A stretch of 64,000 bases of DNA from the NCBI RefSeq assembly GCF_020911945.1, contig NZ_CP087135.1:2406001-2470000 (forward strand), read 5' to 3'. The stretch is from Flavobacterium galactosidilyticum (GTDB lineage Bacteria > Bacteroidota > Bacteroidia > Flavobacteriales > Flavobacteriaceae). Below the pieces are notes generated by a model. The model did not search any database and was not told where the DNA came from. It worked only from the letters and a program-made list of their open reading frames with translations. Both the position numbers and the translations under genes were made by a program. Positions within the stretch are counted from its first letter, which is position 1, and the number at the start of each line of letters is the position of its first letter. Positions 34,528 to 42,673 of the stretch are shown here, in pieces.

Positions 34528-35766
34528 TTATGTCAAAATTTCACCTTCTACAACTACTGTTTCAATAAGATTACTACCAAAAGCATAAGGCAATTGATAA
34601 TACGAGGGAATAGGTTTTGTAATAATAAGATTTGCTTTTTTACCAATGGTTATACTTCCGTGAGTTTCTGAAATTCCCATAGCATAAGCACCATTTATTG
34701 TAGCTGCATTAATGGCTTCTTCGGGAGTCATTTTCATTTTGATACAAGCTGTCGCTACCACAAAATTCATATTTCCTGATGGAGTAGAACCAGGGTTATA
34801 ATCAGTTGCAAGAGCTACTGGAAGTCCTGCAGCAATCATTTCTCGTGCTGGAGTATAAGGAATGCTTAGAAAATAAGAACATGAAGGCAAAGCCACTGGC
34901 ATTGTTGCCGTATTTTTTAAAGCCAAAATATCTTCTGTTGTCATCACTTCAAGATGATCTACTGAAACTGCCTCGTATTTTACTCCTGCTTGAATTCCTC
35001 CAATAGAGTTGAATTGATTCACGTGAATTTTAGGTTTTAAACCTAATTTAATTCCAGCCTCCATAATCTCTTCTGTTTCAGCAGCAGTAAAATAACCGGT
35101 TTCACAAAACACATCAATGAATTCAGCAAGTTTGTTTTTAGCAATTTCAGGAAGCATTTCATTTAGCATGCATTCCATATATCCTTTTCGGTTTTCCTTG
35201 TATTCTGTAGGAAACGCATGAGCGCCAAGAAAAGTAGCTTTAATGGTTATAGGATAGTTTTGAGCTAGTAGTTGAATAACACGAAGCATTTTAAGTTCTC
35301 CTTCAACGGTCAATCCGTATCCTGATTTTATTTCTACAGCTCCAGTTCCTAAACGCATCACTTCTTCTAGTCGCGCTTTTGATTGCTGATAAATCTCCTC
35401 TTCAGAAGTTTCGTTGAGTTTTTTTGCTGAGTTTAAAATTCCGCCACCGCGATTAGCAATTTCTTCGTAAGACAATCCATTAATGCGATCAACAAATTCT
35501 TGTTCGCGGTTGCCAGCATACACAATGTGCGTGTGACTGTCACACCATGAAGGTAAAACGATCTTTCCTGTTGCATCTATTATTTTATCAGTAGCAATTT
35601 TTGGTACATTATCCATTGTCCCAAAATCAGCAATCAAGTTATCTTTAATTAGCAAAAAGGCATTTTTAATGGTAGGAAGAATAGCCATTTCGGCTCCAGA
35701 AACTTTAACAATGCTATTTTCTCTAACTTGCAGTAATTCCTTAATATTTGTAATTAATGTTGTCAT
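34528..35766 (-). CDS. hutI: Imidazolonepropionase
   Basis: 412-aa amidohydrolase that opens 4-imidazolone-5-propanoate to N-formimino-glutamate. Metal and substrate motifs: WCDSHTHIVYAGNREQEF (HxH), the substrate loop KSGYGL, the His in KIHVNQFNSIGG, SVDHLEVM, and ATDYNPGS with the catalytic Asp. Length and motif order match HutI. Together with hutG about 1 kb away it makes the last two histidine-degradation steps, although the coiled-coil gene lies between them on the other strand. Confidence 0.95.
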   Translation of the reverse strand: MTTLITNIKELLQVRENSIVKVSGAEMAILPTIKNAFLLIKDNLIADFGTMDNVPKIATDKIIDATGKIVLPSWCDSHTHIVYAGNREQEFVDRINGLSYEEIANRGGGILNSAKKLNETSEEEIYQQSKARLEEVMRLGTGAVEIKSGYGLTVEGELKMLRVIQLLAQNYPITIKATFLGAHAFPTEYKENRKGYMECMLNEMLPEIAKNKLAEFIDVFCETGYFTAAETEEIMEAGIKLGLKPKIHVNQFNSIGGIQAGVKYEAVSVDHLEVMTTEDILALKNTATMPVALPSCSYFLSIPYTPAREMIAAGLPVALATDYNPGSTPSGNMNFVVATACIKMKMTPEEAINAATINGAYAMGISETHGSITIGKKANLIITKPIPSYYQLPYAFGSNLIETVVVEGEILT

Positions 35767-35841
35767 TTTGCAGTTTTGTTTTTAGGTCTATTTTAAATTC
35801 TGTTTTGTCGCTAAGTATATTTTCTTTTAGTTTTATACCGG

Positions 35842-35892
35842 AAAGGCACTAAGGCACAAATTTTAAGTATAATTTAGTGCATTAGCGCCTTT
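35842..35892 (-). terminator. Imperfect hairpin after the glutaminyl cyclase gene
   Basis: Arms AAAGGCACTAAGGCACAAAT and its imperfect complement at 35872-35892 (two mismatches, one bulge) around a 10-nt loop, 28 nt past the stop codon. There is no strong T run, so it is only a likely terminator. Confidence 0.45.
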
Positions 35893-35920
35893 GTGACAAT
35901 TATTGATCCTCTAAATAATG

Positions 35921-36970
35921 TTATTCTGAAACAGAAATTTCAAACATTTTGTCCCAATTTTTTCCAGTTATAAAAATGGTTTTAGTTTTTGGGTTGTAGG
36001 CAATTCCGTTTAAAAAATCTTCTGGAGTTACATTTACTAATTTTCTTAAAGCTGACATATCTAAAATGCCATCAACTGCGCCAGTTGAAGGATCTACTAT
36101 TGCAATGGCGTCTTTTTGCCAAACATTAGCGTAAATTTTCCCGTTAATCCATTCCAGCTCATTAACAGCTTTAATTTTAGAGCTGCCAGAATAAACATTA
36201 ATATGGTCAATCATTTTTTGATTTTCGGGATTCATTCTCCATATTTTTTCGGTTCCATCTGATTGGTATAGGTATTTACCATCATTAGTTAGGCCCCAGC
36301 CTTCAATTTCTTTATCATAATGAAAAGTTTTTTCCAGTTTTAAAGTATTTGCATTGTAGATAAAACCCGTTTTTTCGGTCCATGTCAATTGGTAAATTTT
36401 ATTGTTTAAAATTGTTATTCCTTCACCAAAATAAGCCTTGTCTAGATCGACTTGCTTAAAGACTTTTCCTGTTTTGTGATCGTATTTTCTGAAGTGCGAT
36501 GTCCCGTTTTGGCCCGTACTCTCATATAAAGTGTCTTTGTAAAATTCTAGACCTTGGGTAAATTGAGTCGTATCGTGAGAAAAAGTGTTAACGATTGTAT
36601 ACTTATATAATTTGGGTTGCACATTTGAAACCACTTCTATTCTTGTAGTAGCTTCTGAATTTAATCCATCAAAATAAACAACTGCTTTTATATTTTGGTA
36701 GCCTAATTTTTGGTCTTTTAATTCAAAGGTTGCTTTTTCAAGATCTTTTTTGGAAGCAATTTTTTTATCATTTGAAAAGTAAACTATACTGTCGATAGTC
36801 TTGTTGTTTGGGTTCAAGATTCCCAGCTGTAACGACTCTTGTGGCTGGTATTGTGCCTTAAAAGTACTATTATCGATGGTAAAAATAGAATTTTCACCTT
36901 TTTTTGTATCACCACAATTGGTTAATGTAAATCCTAATAAAATGATAAATAGGAAGTTATGATTTTTCAT
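35921..36970 (-). CDS. Glutaminyl-peptide cyclotransferase (glutamine cyclotransferase) lipoprotein
   Basis: 349 aa with a lipoprotein signal (FLFIILLGFTLTNCGDTKKG, Cys at the lipobox TNC). After a ~90-residue beta-rich N-terminal domain, the rest is a beta-propeller of the plant-type glutamine cyclotransferase family: FSHDTTQFTQGLEFYKDTLY, ESTGQNGTSHFRKYDHKTGK, YFGEGITILNNKIYQLTWTE, EIEGWGLTNDGKYLYQSDGT, and VTPEDFLNGIAYNPKTKTIF. It should turn N-terminal Gln to pyroglutamate on exported proteins. It is a single gene; a terminator-like hairpin follows. Confidence 0.9.
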   Translation of the reverse strand: MKNHNFLFIILLGFTLTNCGDTKKGENSIFTIDNSTFKAQYQPQESLQLGILNPNNKTIDSIVYFSNDKKIASKKDLEKATFELKDQKLGYQNIKAVVYFDGLNSEATTRIEVVSNVQPKLYKYTIVNTFSHDTTQFTQGLEFYKDTLYESTGQNGTSHFRKYDHKTGKVFKQVDLDKAYFGEGITILNNKIYQLTWTEKTGFIYNANTLKLEKTFHYDKEIEGWGLTNDGKYLYQSDGTEKIWRMNPENQKMIDHINVYSGSSKIKAVNELEWINGKIYANVWQKDAIAIVDPSTGAVDGILDMSALRKLVNVTPEDFLNGIAYNPKTKTIFITGKNWDKMFEISVSE

Positions 36971-37024
36971 AATTTAAATTTTAGAGTTAACAATATACAA
37001 CGATATTTTATAGCTGCAAAGGTA

Positions 37025-37055
37025 TTGCAAAAATATAAAAAGTGTTGTATATTTG
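37025..37055 (+). promoter_or_regulatory. Bacteroidota-type promoter of the SRP RNA gene
   Basis: TTG at 37025-37027 and TATATTTG at 37048-37055, 20 bp apart, matching the TTG (-33) / TAnnTTTG (-7) consensus. The RNA start would be near 37060. Confidence 0.7.
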
Positions 37056-37059
37056 CACC

Positions 37060-37152
37060 GGCAAGTCCTACACGACCAGCTCCTGCAGACTCCCCCAGGA
37101 TGGGAACATAGCAAGGGTACGTGGTTGAGCGGTGCGATGTAGGTCGCTTGCC
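37060..37152 (+). ncRNA. ffs: Signal recognition particle RNA (4.5S, small bacterial type)
   Basis: About 93 nt that fold as one long hairpin: ends GGCAAG / CTTGCC pair, CCTACACGACC pairs with the returning GCGATGTAGG side, and the apical conserved part contains CTCCCCCAGG and GGAACATAGCAAGGGTA, the Ffh-binding region of SRP RNA. A consensus promoter lies just upstream and two terminators follow. The RNA carries exported and membrane proteins to the membrane together with Ffh. Confidence 0.93.
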
Positions 37153-37161
37153 ATTTTTTTT

Positions 37162-37190
37162 AAATCTTCTGTTTAGGAAGATTTTTTTTT
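37162..37190 (+). terminator. First terminator after the SRP RNA
   Basis: Stem AAATCTTC / GAAGATTT with a 7-nt loop and a run of ten Ts. Confidence 0.8.
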
Positions 37191-37207
37191 GAAATAAAGA
37201 TAATAAT

Positions 37208-37233
37208 AGTCTTCCTTCGGGAGGATTTTTTTA
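37208..37233 (+). terminator. Second terminator after the SRP RNA
   Basis: Stem AGTCTTCC / GGAGGATT closing a TTCG tetraloop (two G-T pairs), followed by seven Ts. It lies 36 bp before the SDR start codon. Confidence 0.75.
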
Positions 37234-37268
37234 TTTTTATACATTTCGTACAGTAAATAGCATCAAAA

Positions 37269-38072
37269 ATGGGTAAAGTAGTTCTTATTACAGGAGGTTC
37301 GTCAGGAATTGGGAAATCTATAGGCGAGTTTTTGCATCATAAAGGTTTCGTTGTTTACGGAACGAGTAGAAATCCAGAACGCGTATTGAATTCGGTTTTT
37401 CCTTTAGTGGCGTTAGATGTCAGAGATTCTAATTCGATTCGCCTGGCTGTAGCCAAAATTATTGCTACAACTGGTCAATTAGATATTGTGATTAATAATG
37501 CTGGTGTTGGAATCACTGGTCCTTTGGAAGAAATTCCACTGGAGGAAATGAAAAATAACTTCGACACTAATTTTTTTGGTCCTATTGAAGTTATGAAAGC
37601 GGCATTACCACAAATGCGGGAACAAAAATCAGGATTAATTATCAATGTTACTTCTATAGCGGGTTATATGGGTTTGCCTTATCGAGGTATATATTCTGCT
37701 TCCAAAGGTGCTTTAGAATTGATAACGGAAGCGTTGCGAATGGAAGTGAAGTCATTTGGTATCCAAATTACTAATGTTGCGCCAGGCGATTTTGCTACTA
37801 ATATCGCTTCTGGTCGTTATCATGCACCGGTTATCAAAGGTTCCGCTTATGAAGTTTCGTATGGAGAATCGCTGCGAACTATGGATGAACATGTAGATGG
37901 AGGTAGTAATCCAAACGAAATGGCCGAAGCTGTTTATAACATTATTCAAACTCCTAATCCCAATATCCATTATAAGGTGGGTGCTTTTATGCAAAAATTA
38001 TCAATTGTCTTGAAAAGAATCTTGCCTGATAAAGTGTATGAAAAAATGCTTATGAATCATTATAAGTTGTAA
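37269..38072 (+). CDS. Short-chain dehydrogenase/reductase
   Basis: 267-aa NAD(P)-dependent oxidoreductase with a classical SDR fold. Cofactor motif TGGSSGIG (residues 8-15), Asp after the second strand (ALDVRDSNSI), NNAGVGITG, catalytic Ser in NVTSIAGYMG, and Y142-x3-K146 (YSASK). The length fits the 250-270-residue classical group. The substrate cannot be told from the sequence. It is cytosolic and has no operon partner other than the possible downstream aldolase gene, from which a structured 95-bp element separates it. Confidence 0.88.
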   Translation: MGKVVLITGGSSGIGKSIGEFLHHKGFVVYGTSRNPERVLNSVFPLVALDVRDSNSIRLAVAKIIATTGQLDIVINNAGVGITGPLEEIPLEEMKNNFDTNFFGPIEVMKAALPQMREQKSGLIINVTSIAGYMGLPYRGIYSASKGALELITEALRMEVKSFGIQITNVAPGDFATNIASGRYHAPVIKGSAYEVSYGESLRTMDEHVDGGSNPNEMAEAVYNIIQTPNPNIHYKVGAFMQKLSIVLKRILPDKVYEKMLMNHYKL

Positions 38073-38092
38073 TTTTGCACCGAATTTTAAAA

Positions 38093-38187
38093 GCGTGAAG
38101 GATTATAGTGAAAAGCCCACAGCATAATGCAGCAATAGCGGAATTATGTGAGTACTTGTAGCGGAAAGCCCAATCCTTGGGTCACGC
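38093..38187 (+). repeat. Structured ~95-bp intergenic element
   Basis: Outer arms GCGTGA-AGGATT (38093-38104) and AATCCT-tggg-TCACGC (38172-38187) pair; inside, CATAAT pairs with ATTATG, and AAAGCCCA occurs twice (near 38112 and 38165). TTGGG-tcacg-CCCAA can form an alternative hairpin. It is much more GC-rich than its surroundings, resembling dispersed palindromic elements of Flavobacterium genomes. It lies between the SDR and aldolase genes. Confidence 0.45.
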
Positions 38188-38222
38188 CCAAATTATAAAA
38201 CACACAATTAAATACAAATATT

Positions 38223-38879
38223 ATGAAATTTTTTATTGACACGGCTAATTTAGCTCAGATTAAAGAAGCACAAGCATTAGGCGTTTTAGATGGCGTTACA
38301 ACGAATCCTTCGTTAATGGCCAAAGAGGGAATTACTGGAAAAAATAACATTTTGAAACATTATGTTGCTATTTGTAATTTAGTTGATGGTGATGTAAGTG
38401 CTGAAGTAAACGCTTTAGATTACGACGGAATGATTAAAGAAGGAGAAGAGTTAGCTGATTTACATGATCAAATCGTTGTAAAATTGCCTATGACTAAAGA
38501 AGGAGTTATGGCTGCTAAATACTTTTCGGACAAAGGAATTAAAACAAATGTAACTTTAGTATTCTCTGCTGGACAAGCTTTGTTAGCTGCTAAAGCGGGA
38601 GCTACTTATGTTTCTCCATTCATTGGTCGTCTTGATGATGTATCAACTGATGGTTTAGCTTTGATTGAAGAAATTAGATTGATTTTTGATAACTATGGTT
38701 ACGAAACTCAAATTCTTGCTGCTTCAGTACGCCACACTATGCATATTGTGAACTGTGCTAAAATTGGTGCTGATGTTATGACTGGACCACTTTCTGCAAT
38801 TTACGGATTGTTGAAACACCCATTGACTGATATTGGATTAGCTCAATTTGTTGCTGATTTCGAGAAAGGAAATAAATAA
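38223..38879 (+). CDS. fsa: Fructose-6-phosphate aldolase / small transaldolase
   Basis: 218-aa class I aldolase of the TalC/FSA group. Active-site features: D6 in FFIDTANL, N28 in TTNPSLM, and Schiff-base K87 in IVVKLPMT; the C-terminal ALAxxxRHTxH-type region reads [20 protein letters not shown]. The short length separates it from full-size transaldolase (over 310 aa). It interconverts fructose-6-P with dihydroxyacetone and glyceraldehyde-3-P, or acts as transaldolase in the pentose pathway; these cannot be told apart by eye. Strong terminator downstream. Confidence 0.9.
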   Translation: MKFFIDTANLAQIKEAQALGVLDGVTTNPSLMAKEGITGKNNILKHYVAICNLVDGDVSAEVNALDYDGMIKEGEELADLHDQIVVKLPMTKEGVMAAKYFSDKGIKTNVTLVFSAGQALLAAKAGATYVSPFIGRLDDVSTDGLALIEEIRLIFDNYGYETQILAASVRHTMHIVNCAKIGADVMTGPLSAIYGLLKHPLTDIGLAQFVADFEKGNK

Positions 38880-38911
38880 GAAGTATAATTTTTTAGATTT
38901 CTTACTTACTA

Positions 38912-38947
38912 AAAAAATCCCATTTGCTAAGGCAAATGGGATTTTTT
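38912..38947. terminator. Bidirectional terminator between fsa and the MFS gene
   Basis: Perfect 16-bp arms (AAAAAATCCCATTTGC / GCAAATGGGATTTTTT) with a 4-nt loop between convergent genes. Confidence 0.92.
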
Positions 38948-38984
38948 ATTGGTTTGGTTTTTTGGTTATTATATGTAAATAGGA

Positions 38985-40421
38985 TTAGTGGCCTCCTGAT
39001 AATTTTTCGTCAAAACTTATTCCTTGACTCCTAAGTATTCCACTTACTTTCCAAGCATAAAAAACTAAATAAGCAAAGCACATAACACCAACTATGTAAC
39101 TATTTTGAATCCCAATTACTTCAGAAACGGAACCTTGTAACCAACTTATAATTCCTCCACCCATAATCATCATGATTAAGAAGCTACTTCCTTGACTCGT
39201 ATTTTTACCTAGTCCGCTTACCGCCAAAGTAAAGATACATGGCCATAAGGTGCTACAGAATAAACCAACACTTGTAATGGCGTAAACACTTACCATTCCG
39301 TGTGTAAACATCCCAATTAGAAGCGCAACAATCCCTAAAGAAGAGAATATAAGTAACATTCTAGCTGGGTTTCCTTTACTCGCAATATCAGCAGCAATAA
39401 GCACTAAAATTATTAATCCGTAGATATAAAATGGTGTTAAATCATGTTTAGCAATAGCATTTACCCCTAAAAATACTCCAAAAGCTAAATAAGGAGCTAG
39501 GAAACGCAATATTTTTCTTAAGCTAAGATCATTGGTAAAAGCTTCAACAGCTCCTGTCCAACGACCAATCATTAAACTCGCCCAATATAATGATATATAT
39601 GGCGCAACATCTTGTGTCAAAAATCCTAAATGCGTTTCCATATAAGCTGGTAAATTACTAGCTGTAGATACCTCAACACCTACGTATAGAAAAATGGCAA
39701 TCATTCCTAAAACCAATTGTGGATATTGTAAGGCCATTTTTTTTGTAGTTGTCGTTTCGTCTGCAACTTCAAGAATAGTTGCTGGACGTTCCGGAATAGA
39801 AGAGAATTTTAATAAGATTGCTACCAGCAAAAAGGCTAATCCTAGAATTAAATAGGGAATTTTTACACTCTCGATACTCATGGTAGTGGTTCCATTAGTA
39901 TTAGCTCCAAAAATAGCGTAGCTAACAATAAGTGGACCAATCGTAGTTCCGAGATTGTTGATTCCTCCAGCCATAGTTAATCGTTGAGAACCCGTTGCAA
40001 TAGGTCCTAAAGCAATCGCTAATGGATTGGCAACTGTTTGTTGTAAAGAGAATCCTAACGCAACTATAAATAAACCCGATAGCATCAATGGAAATGAACC
40101 AGTGTTTGCTGCTGGATAAAACAATAAAGTGCCTACAGCAGAAATAGTTAATCCTAGTGCTAGTCCGTTTTTATATCCAATTTTATTGACAATATCTTCT
40201 TTTATTAAAATAGAAATTCCCATGTATATTAGTGAACCCACCGTATAAGCGATGTAAAAGGCTAAAGAAACCCATTGGCTTTCACTTTGTGTTAAATCAA
40301 ATGCAGTCTTGAAAACTGGTATTAAAATATCATTACTAGCAGCAACAAATCCCCAAAAGAAGAATACAATAGCTAAAGGGATAAATTGCCCCCATTTGGT
40401 TTGTAAATTTTCTGAATTCAT
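38985..40421 (-). CDS. Sugar MFS transporter (FucP/NagP-like)
   Basis: 478-aa inner membrane carrier with about 12 transmembrane segments. The first segment (FIPLAIVFFFWGFVAASNDI) has the FFFWGF motif of the fucose/glucose:proton symporter (FucP) group, followed by LSGLFIVALGFSLQQTVANP and GGINNLGTTIGPLI. In Bacteroidota such carriers commonly take up monosaccharides from PULs. Here it lies beside a SusC/D, GH20 and GH18 set, so GlcNAc is the likely substrate (NagP role); this is inferred from context. It is transcribed away from the enzyme genes, next to the two-component pair. Confidence 0.85.
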   Translation of the reverse strand: MNSENLQTKWGQFIPLAIVFFFWGFVAASNDILIPVFKTAFDLTQSESQWVSLAFYIAYTVGSLIYMGISILIKEDIVNKIGYKNGLALGLTISAVGTLLFYPAANTGSFPLMLSGLFIVALGFSLQQTVANPLAIALGPIATGSQRLTMAGGINNLGTTIGPLIVSYAIFGANTNGTTTMSIESVKIPYLILGLAFLLVAILLKFSSIPERPATILEVADETTTTKKMALQYPQLVLGMIAIFLYVGVEVSTASNLPAYMETHLGFLTQDVAPYISLYWASLMIGRWTGAVEAFTNDLSLRKILRFLAPYLAFGVFLGVNAIAKHDLTPFYIYGLIILVLIAADIASKGNPARMLLIFSSLGIVALLIGMFTHGMVSVYAITSVGLFCSTLWPCIFTLAVSGLGKNTSQGSSFLIMMIMGGGIISWLQGSVSEVIGIQNSYIVGVMCFAYLVFYAWKVSGILRSQGISFDEKLSGGH

Positions 40422-40496
40422 AATTTAATTTTGGTTAATTTTTATAGATTAATAATTTTGTTCAATGCGTAAATGTATCTTTTAAGGAAATTAAAA

Positions 40497-40529
40497 AAAA
40501 ATTATTCATTAAAAAAATGAATAATTTTA
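40497..40529 (-). terminator. Terminator of the LytS-LytTR operon
   Basis: Perfect 13-bp arms (AAAATTATTCATT / AATGAATAATTTT) with a 5-nt A loop and a long T run on the minus strand, 62 nt past the stop codon at 40591. Confidence 0.75.
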
Positions 40530-40590
40530 TACCATCGACACTATTTCTCTTATAAACAGTACGATTCTATTAATAGAATAGAGAAAGTGA

Positions 40591-41292
40591 TTACTCTAAA
40601 ATTCTAATTTTTACATCTTTGCTATAATTTCGGCCAATTGGTAAAGTATAAGAATGAACTTGTATTCTATTGCCTTCTATAAACTTTACTTTATTGACTG
40701 CAATAATATACGATTTATGAATACGGGTAAATTTATCTTCTGGTAACTCTTCGGAAAGGGCGGTCAGTGATTTGTGGGTAATATAAGTTTTATCAGCGGT
40801 TACCACTTTTATGTATTCTTTCATCCCTTCGATAAAAAGAATTTCATCGATGATTATTTTTACCATTTTCTTATCAACTTTAATAAAGATATGCGGGTCT
40901 ATTTTAAGAGTGTCCACTTTCAGGTTGTTTTTCAAATTGAAATCAGCTTCAATTTTGTGGATGCATTTGATAAAACGGGGAAGCGGAATAGGTTTTACTA
41001 AGTAATCCAAAACATCTAATTCGTAACTCTCCGCAGCAAATTCCCTAAAAGCGGTGGTAATTACAATTTTAGTTTTATTCTCAATCAATCGGATTAACTC
41101 AAATCCTGTCATTAAAGGCATGTGAATGTCTAAAAATACAATATCAATGGTATTATTGTTTATAAAATCTAAAGCTTCTATCGAATTGTGAAAAGTGCCA
41201 ATGATTTCAAAATCTGCAAAATTCGTGAAATAATTTTGCAGAATTTTTGTAGCTAATGGCTCATCATCAATCAAAACACATTTAATCTTCAT
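40591..41292 (-). CDS. LytTR-family response regulator
   Basis: 233 aa. The receiver (1-118) has acidic pair D9-D10 (LIDDEP), phospho-D55 (DIVFLDIHMP) and the K of YLVKPI. A LytTR DNA-binding domain (about 135-233) follows, with IFIKVDKKMVKIIIDEILFI, EGMKEYIKVVTADKTYITHK, and FTRIHKSYIIAVNKVKFIEG. It is coupled to the sensor gene (11-bp overlap). The pair lies back to back with the SusC gene, so it is the best local candidate to switch the chitin/GlcNAc locus on or off. Direct targets are not visible. Confidence 0.92.
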   Translation of the reverse strand: MKIKCVLIDDEPLATKILQNYFTNFADFEIIGTFHNSIEALDFINNNTIDIVFLDIHMPLMTGFELIRLIENKTKIVITTAFREFAAESYELDVLDYLVKPIPLPRFIKCIHKIEADFNLKNNLKVDTLKIDPHIFIKVDKKMVKIIIDEILFIEGMKEYIKVVTADKTYITHKSLTALSEELPEDKFTRIHKSYIIAVNKVKFIEGNRIQVHSYTLPIGRNYSKDVKIRILE

Positions 41293-42418
41293 TTTGAACA
41301 GGTATTTGTAATCGAATGATATAATAATTAAATTTTACTGTTTTTTCTAAAGTGAAATTGTTTTGGAAAATCAATTTCAACCTCTTTTTAGTATTGGATA
41401 AACCAATGCCTTTTTTAGTTTTTGTATTTTGTGAAAGTACGAAATTATTTAGTATTTCAAATTGTAGAATCGTATTGTCAATAACTTTACAATTGATCTT
41501 AATTCTAAGGTTATTGTTGCAAGGACCTCCGTGTTTGAAGGCATTTTCAATTAGCGTAATCACTAATAAGGGAGGGATTTTTATGTCGTCAATATTCGAT
41601 TCTATGTTTACGGCCACTTCTACATGCTCAAAACGAAGCTTCTCAATTTCGATATAATTCTGTATATAATCAATCTCTTTTGTCAAGTCCACCATTTGCG
41701 TTCCTTTAATATCATACAATACATATTCCATTAATCGCGAAAGCTTCAAGATAACATCAGGAACTTTCTTAGAGGATTCTAAGGACAAAGCATAGAGATT
41801 GTTAAGCGTATTGAAAAAGAAGTGCGGCTGAATTTGAGTTTTTAGGTATTTCAGTTTCATCTTAGACTGATTCTGCTTCATAATCGTATTACGGTCTCTT
41901 TCCTTTAACCAATTCATCGTAGAGAAAACAGACGAAGCTATAGATAGTACATAAATTTCGCCAATTGTTACCGCAACAATATGGTTAATATCAAATGGGT
42001 GATATATTTTATTGGCTTCTGGCCAAATATTCTCGGAAATCATATAATAGGTTAAGCCTGTTTTTGCTATATAAATAACTGCTAAACTGGCTAATAGCGC
42101 TAACGTATATTTATAATATTCGAATTTTACAATATAACGCGGAATAAGAACTAACAAGTTAAAGTACACAAATGGGATGTGTAAGGAAAACTCAATTAGA
42201 TTCGATTTGAAAGAGTAGGGATAGTCATCAAAGTAGGATCCCCAACGCAAAAAGTTTATTAGAAAAAAGATAATCCAAAACCCAACATGGTTTCGGAATT
42301 CGGTATTGAATTTTATTTTTTTAATTGGTTTCAATAAAAAATAATTTTTTAGATTAATAGTTCCCTTTTCGAAAAGATTAACACGATTCTTATGCAACTT
42401 TAAGGATTTTGAAAGCAA
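41282..42418 (-). CDS. LytS-type (His_kinase PF06580) membrane sensor kinase
   Basis: 378-aa kinase. Four membrane segments in about 45-180 (VGFWIIFFLINFLRW, FSLHIPFVYFNLLVLIPRYI, YTLALLASLAVIYIAKTGLT, IVAVTIGEIYVLSIASSVFS), then the phosphoacceptor box KTQIQPHFFFNTLNNLYALS and an ATP domain with NAFKHGG and GIGLSNTKKRL. The first 40 residues are basic. A later Met may be the true start, but no better ribosome site was obvious. It overlaps the LytTR regulator gene. The signal sensed is unknown; the context suggests cell-surface sugar status. Confidence 0.88.
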   Translation of the reverse strand: MLSKSLKLHKNRVNLFEKGTINLKNYFLLKPIKKIKFNTEFRNHVGFWIIFFLINFLRWGSYFDDYPYSFKSNLIEFSLHIPFVYFNLLVLIPRYIVKFEYYKYTLALLASLAVIYIAKTGLTYYMISENIWPEANKIYHPFDINHIVAVTIGEIYVLSIASSVFSTMNWLKERDRNTIMKQNQSKMKLKYLKTQIQPHFFFNTLNNLYALSLESSKKVPDVILKLSRLMEYVLYDIKGTQMVDLTKEIDYIQNYIEIEKLRFEHVEVAVNIESNIDDIKIPPLLVITLIENAFKHGGPCNNNLRIKINCKVIDNTILQFEILNNFVLSQNTKTKKGIGLSNTKKRLKLIFQNNFTLEKTVKFNYYIIRLQIPVQNED

Positions 42419-42550
42419 AAATCGAATTTTATTGTCCTAAAATCTAAAACAACAGGATTTTAACATATTAACGACTTTGAAAAAACAGTTGGTATAAGGA
42501 ATAATGTCGTTCGTTGAAATATTTTGAAATTATTTTGCTAAAAAGTATGT

Positions 42551-42564
42551 CAATGTACACATTG
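42551..42564. promoter_or_regulatory. Possible operator upstream of susC
   Basis: Palindrome CAATGT-ac-ACATTG 110 bp before the SusC start, in the divergent region between the sensor-kinase and susC genes. LytTR proteins usually bind direct repeats, so this is weak. Confidence 0.2.
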
Positions 42565-42673
42565 TATGTAGAAGTAAGTGGTTAATGTTAAATTTTAGGT
42601 CGTTAGTATAATTTCTTTTTTTAAGGCATTTTTAACAGATACATTTACACTATAACTAATAAAACCAATAAAA

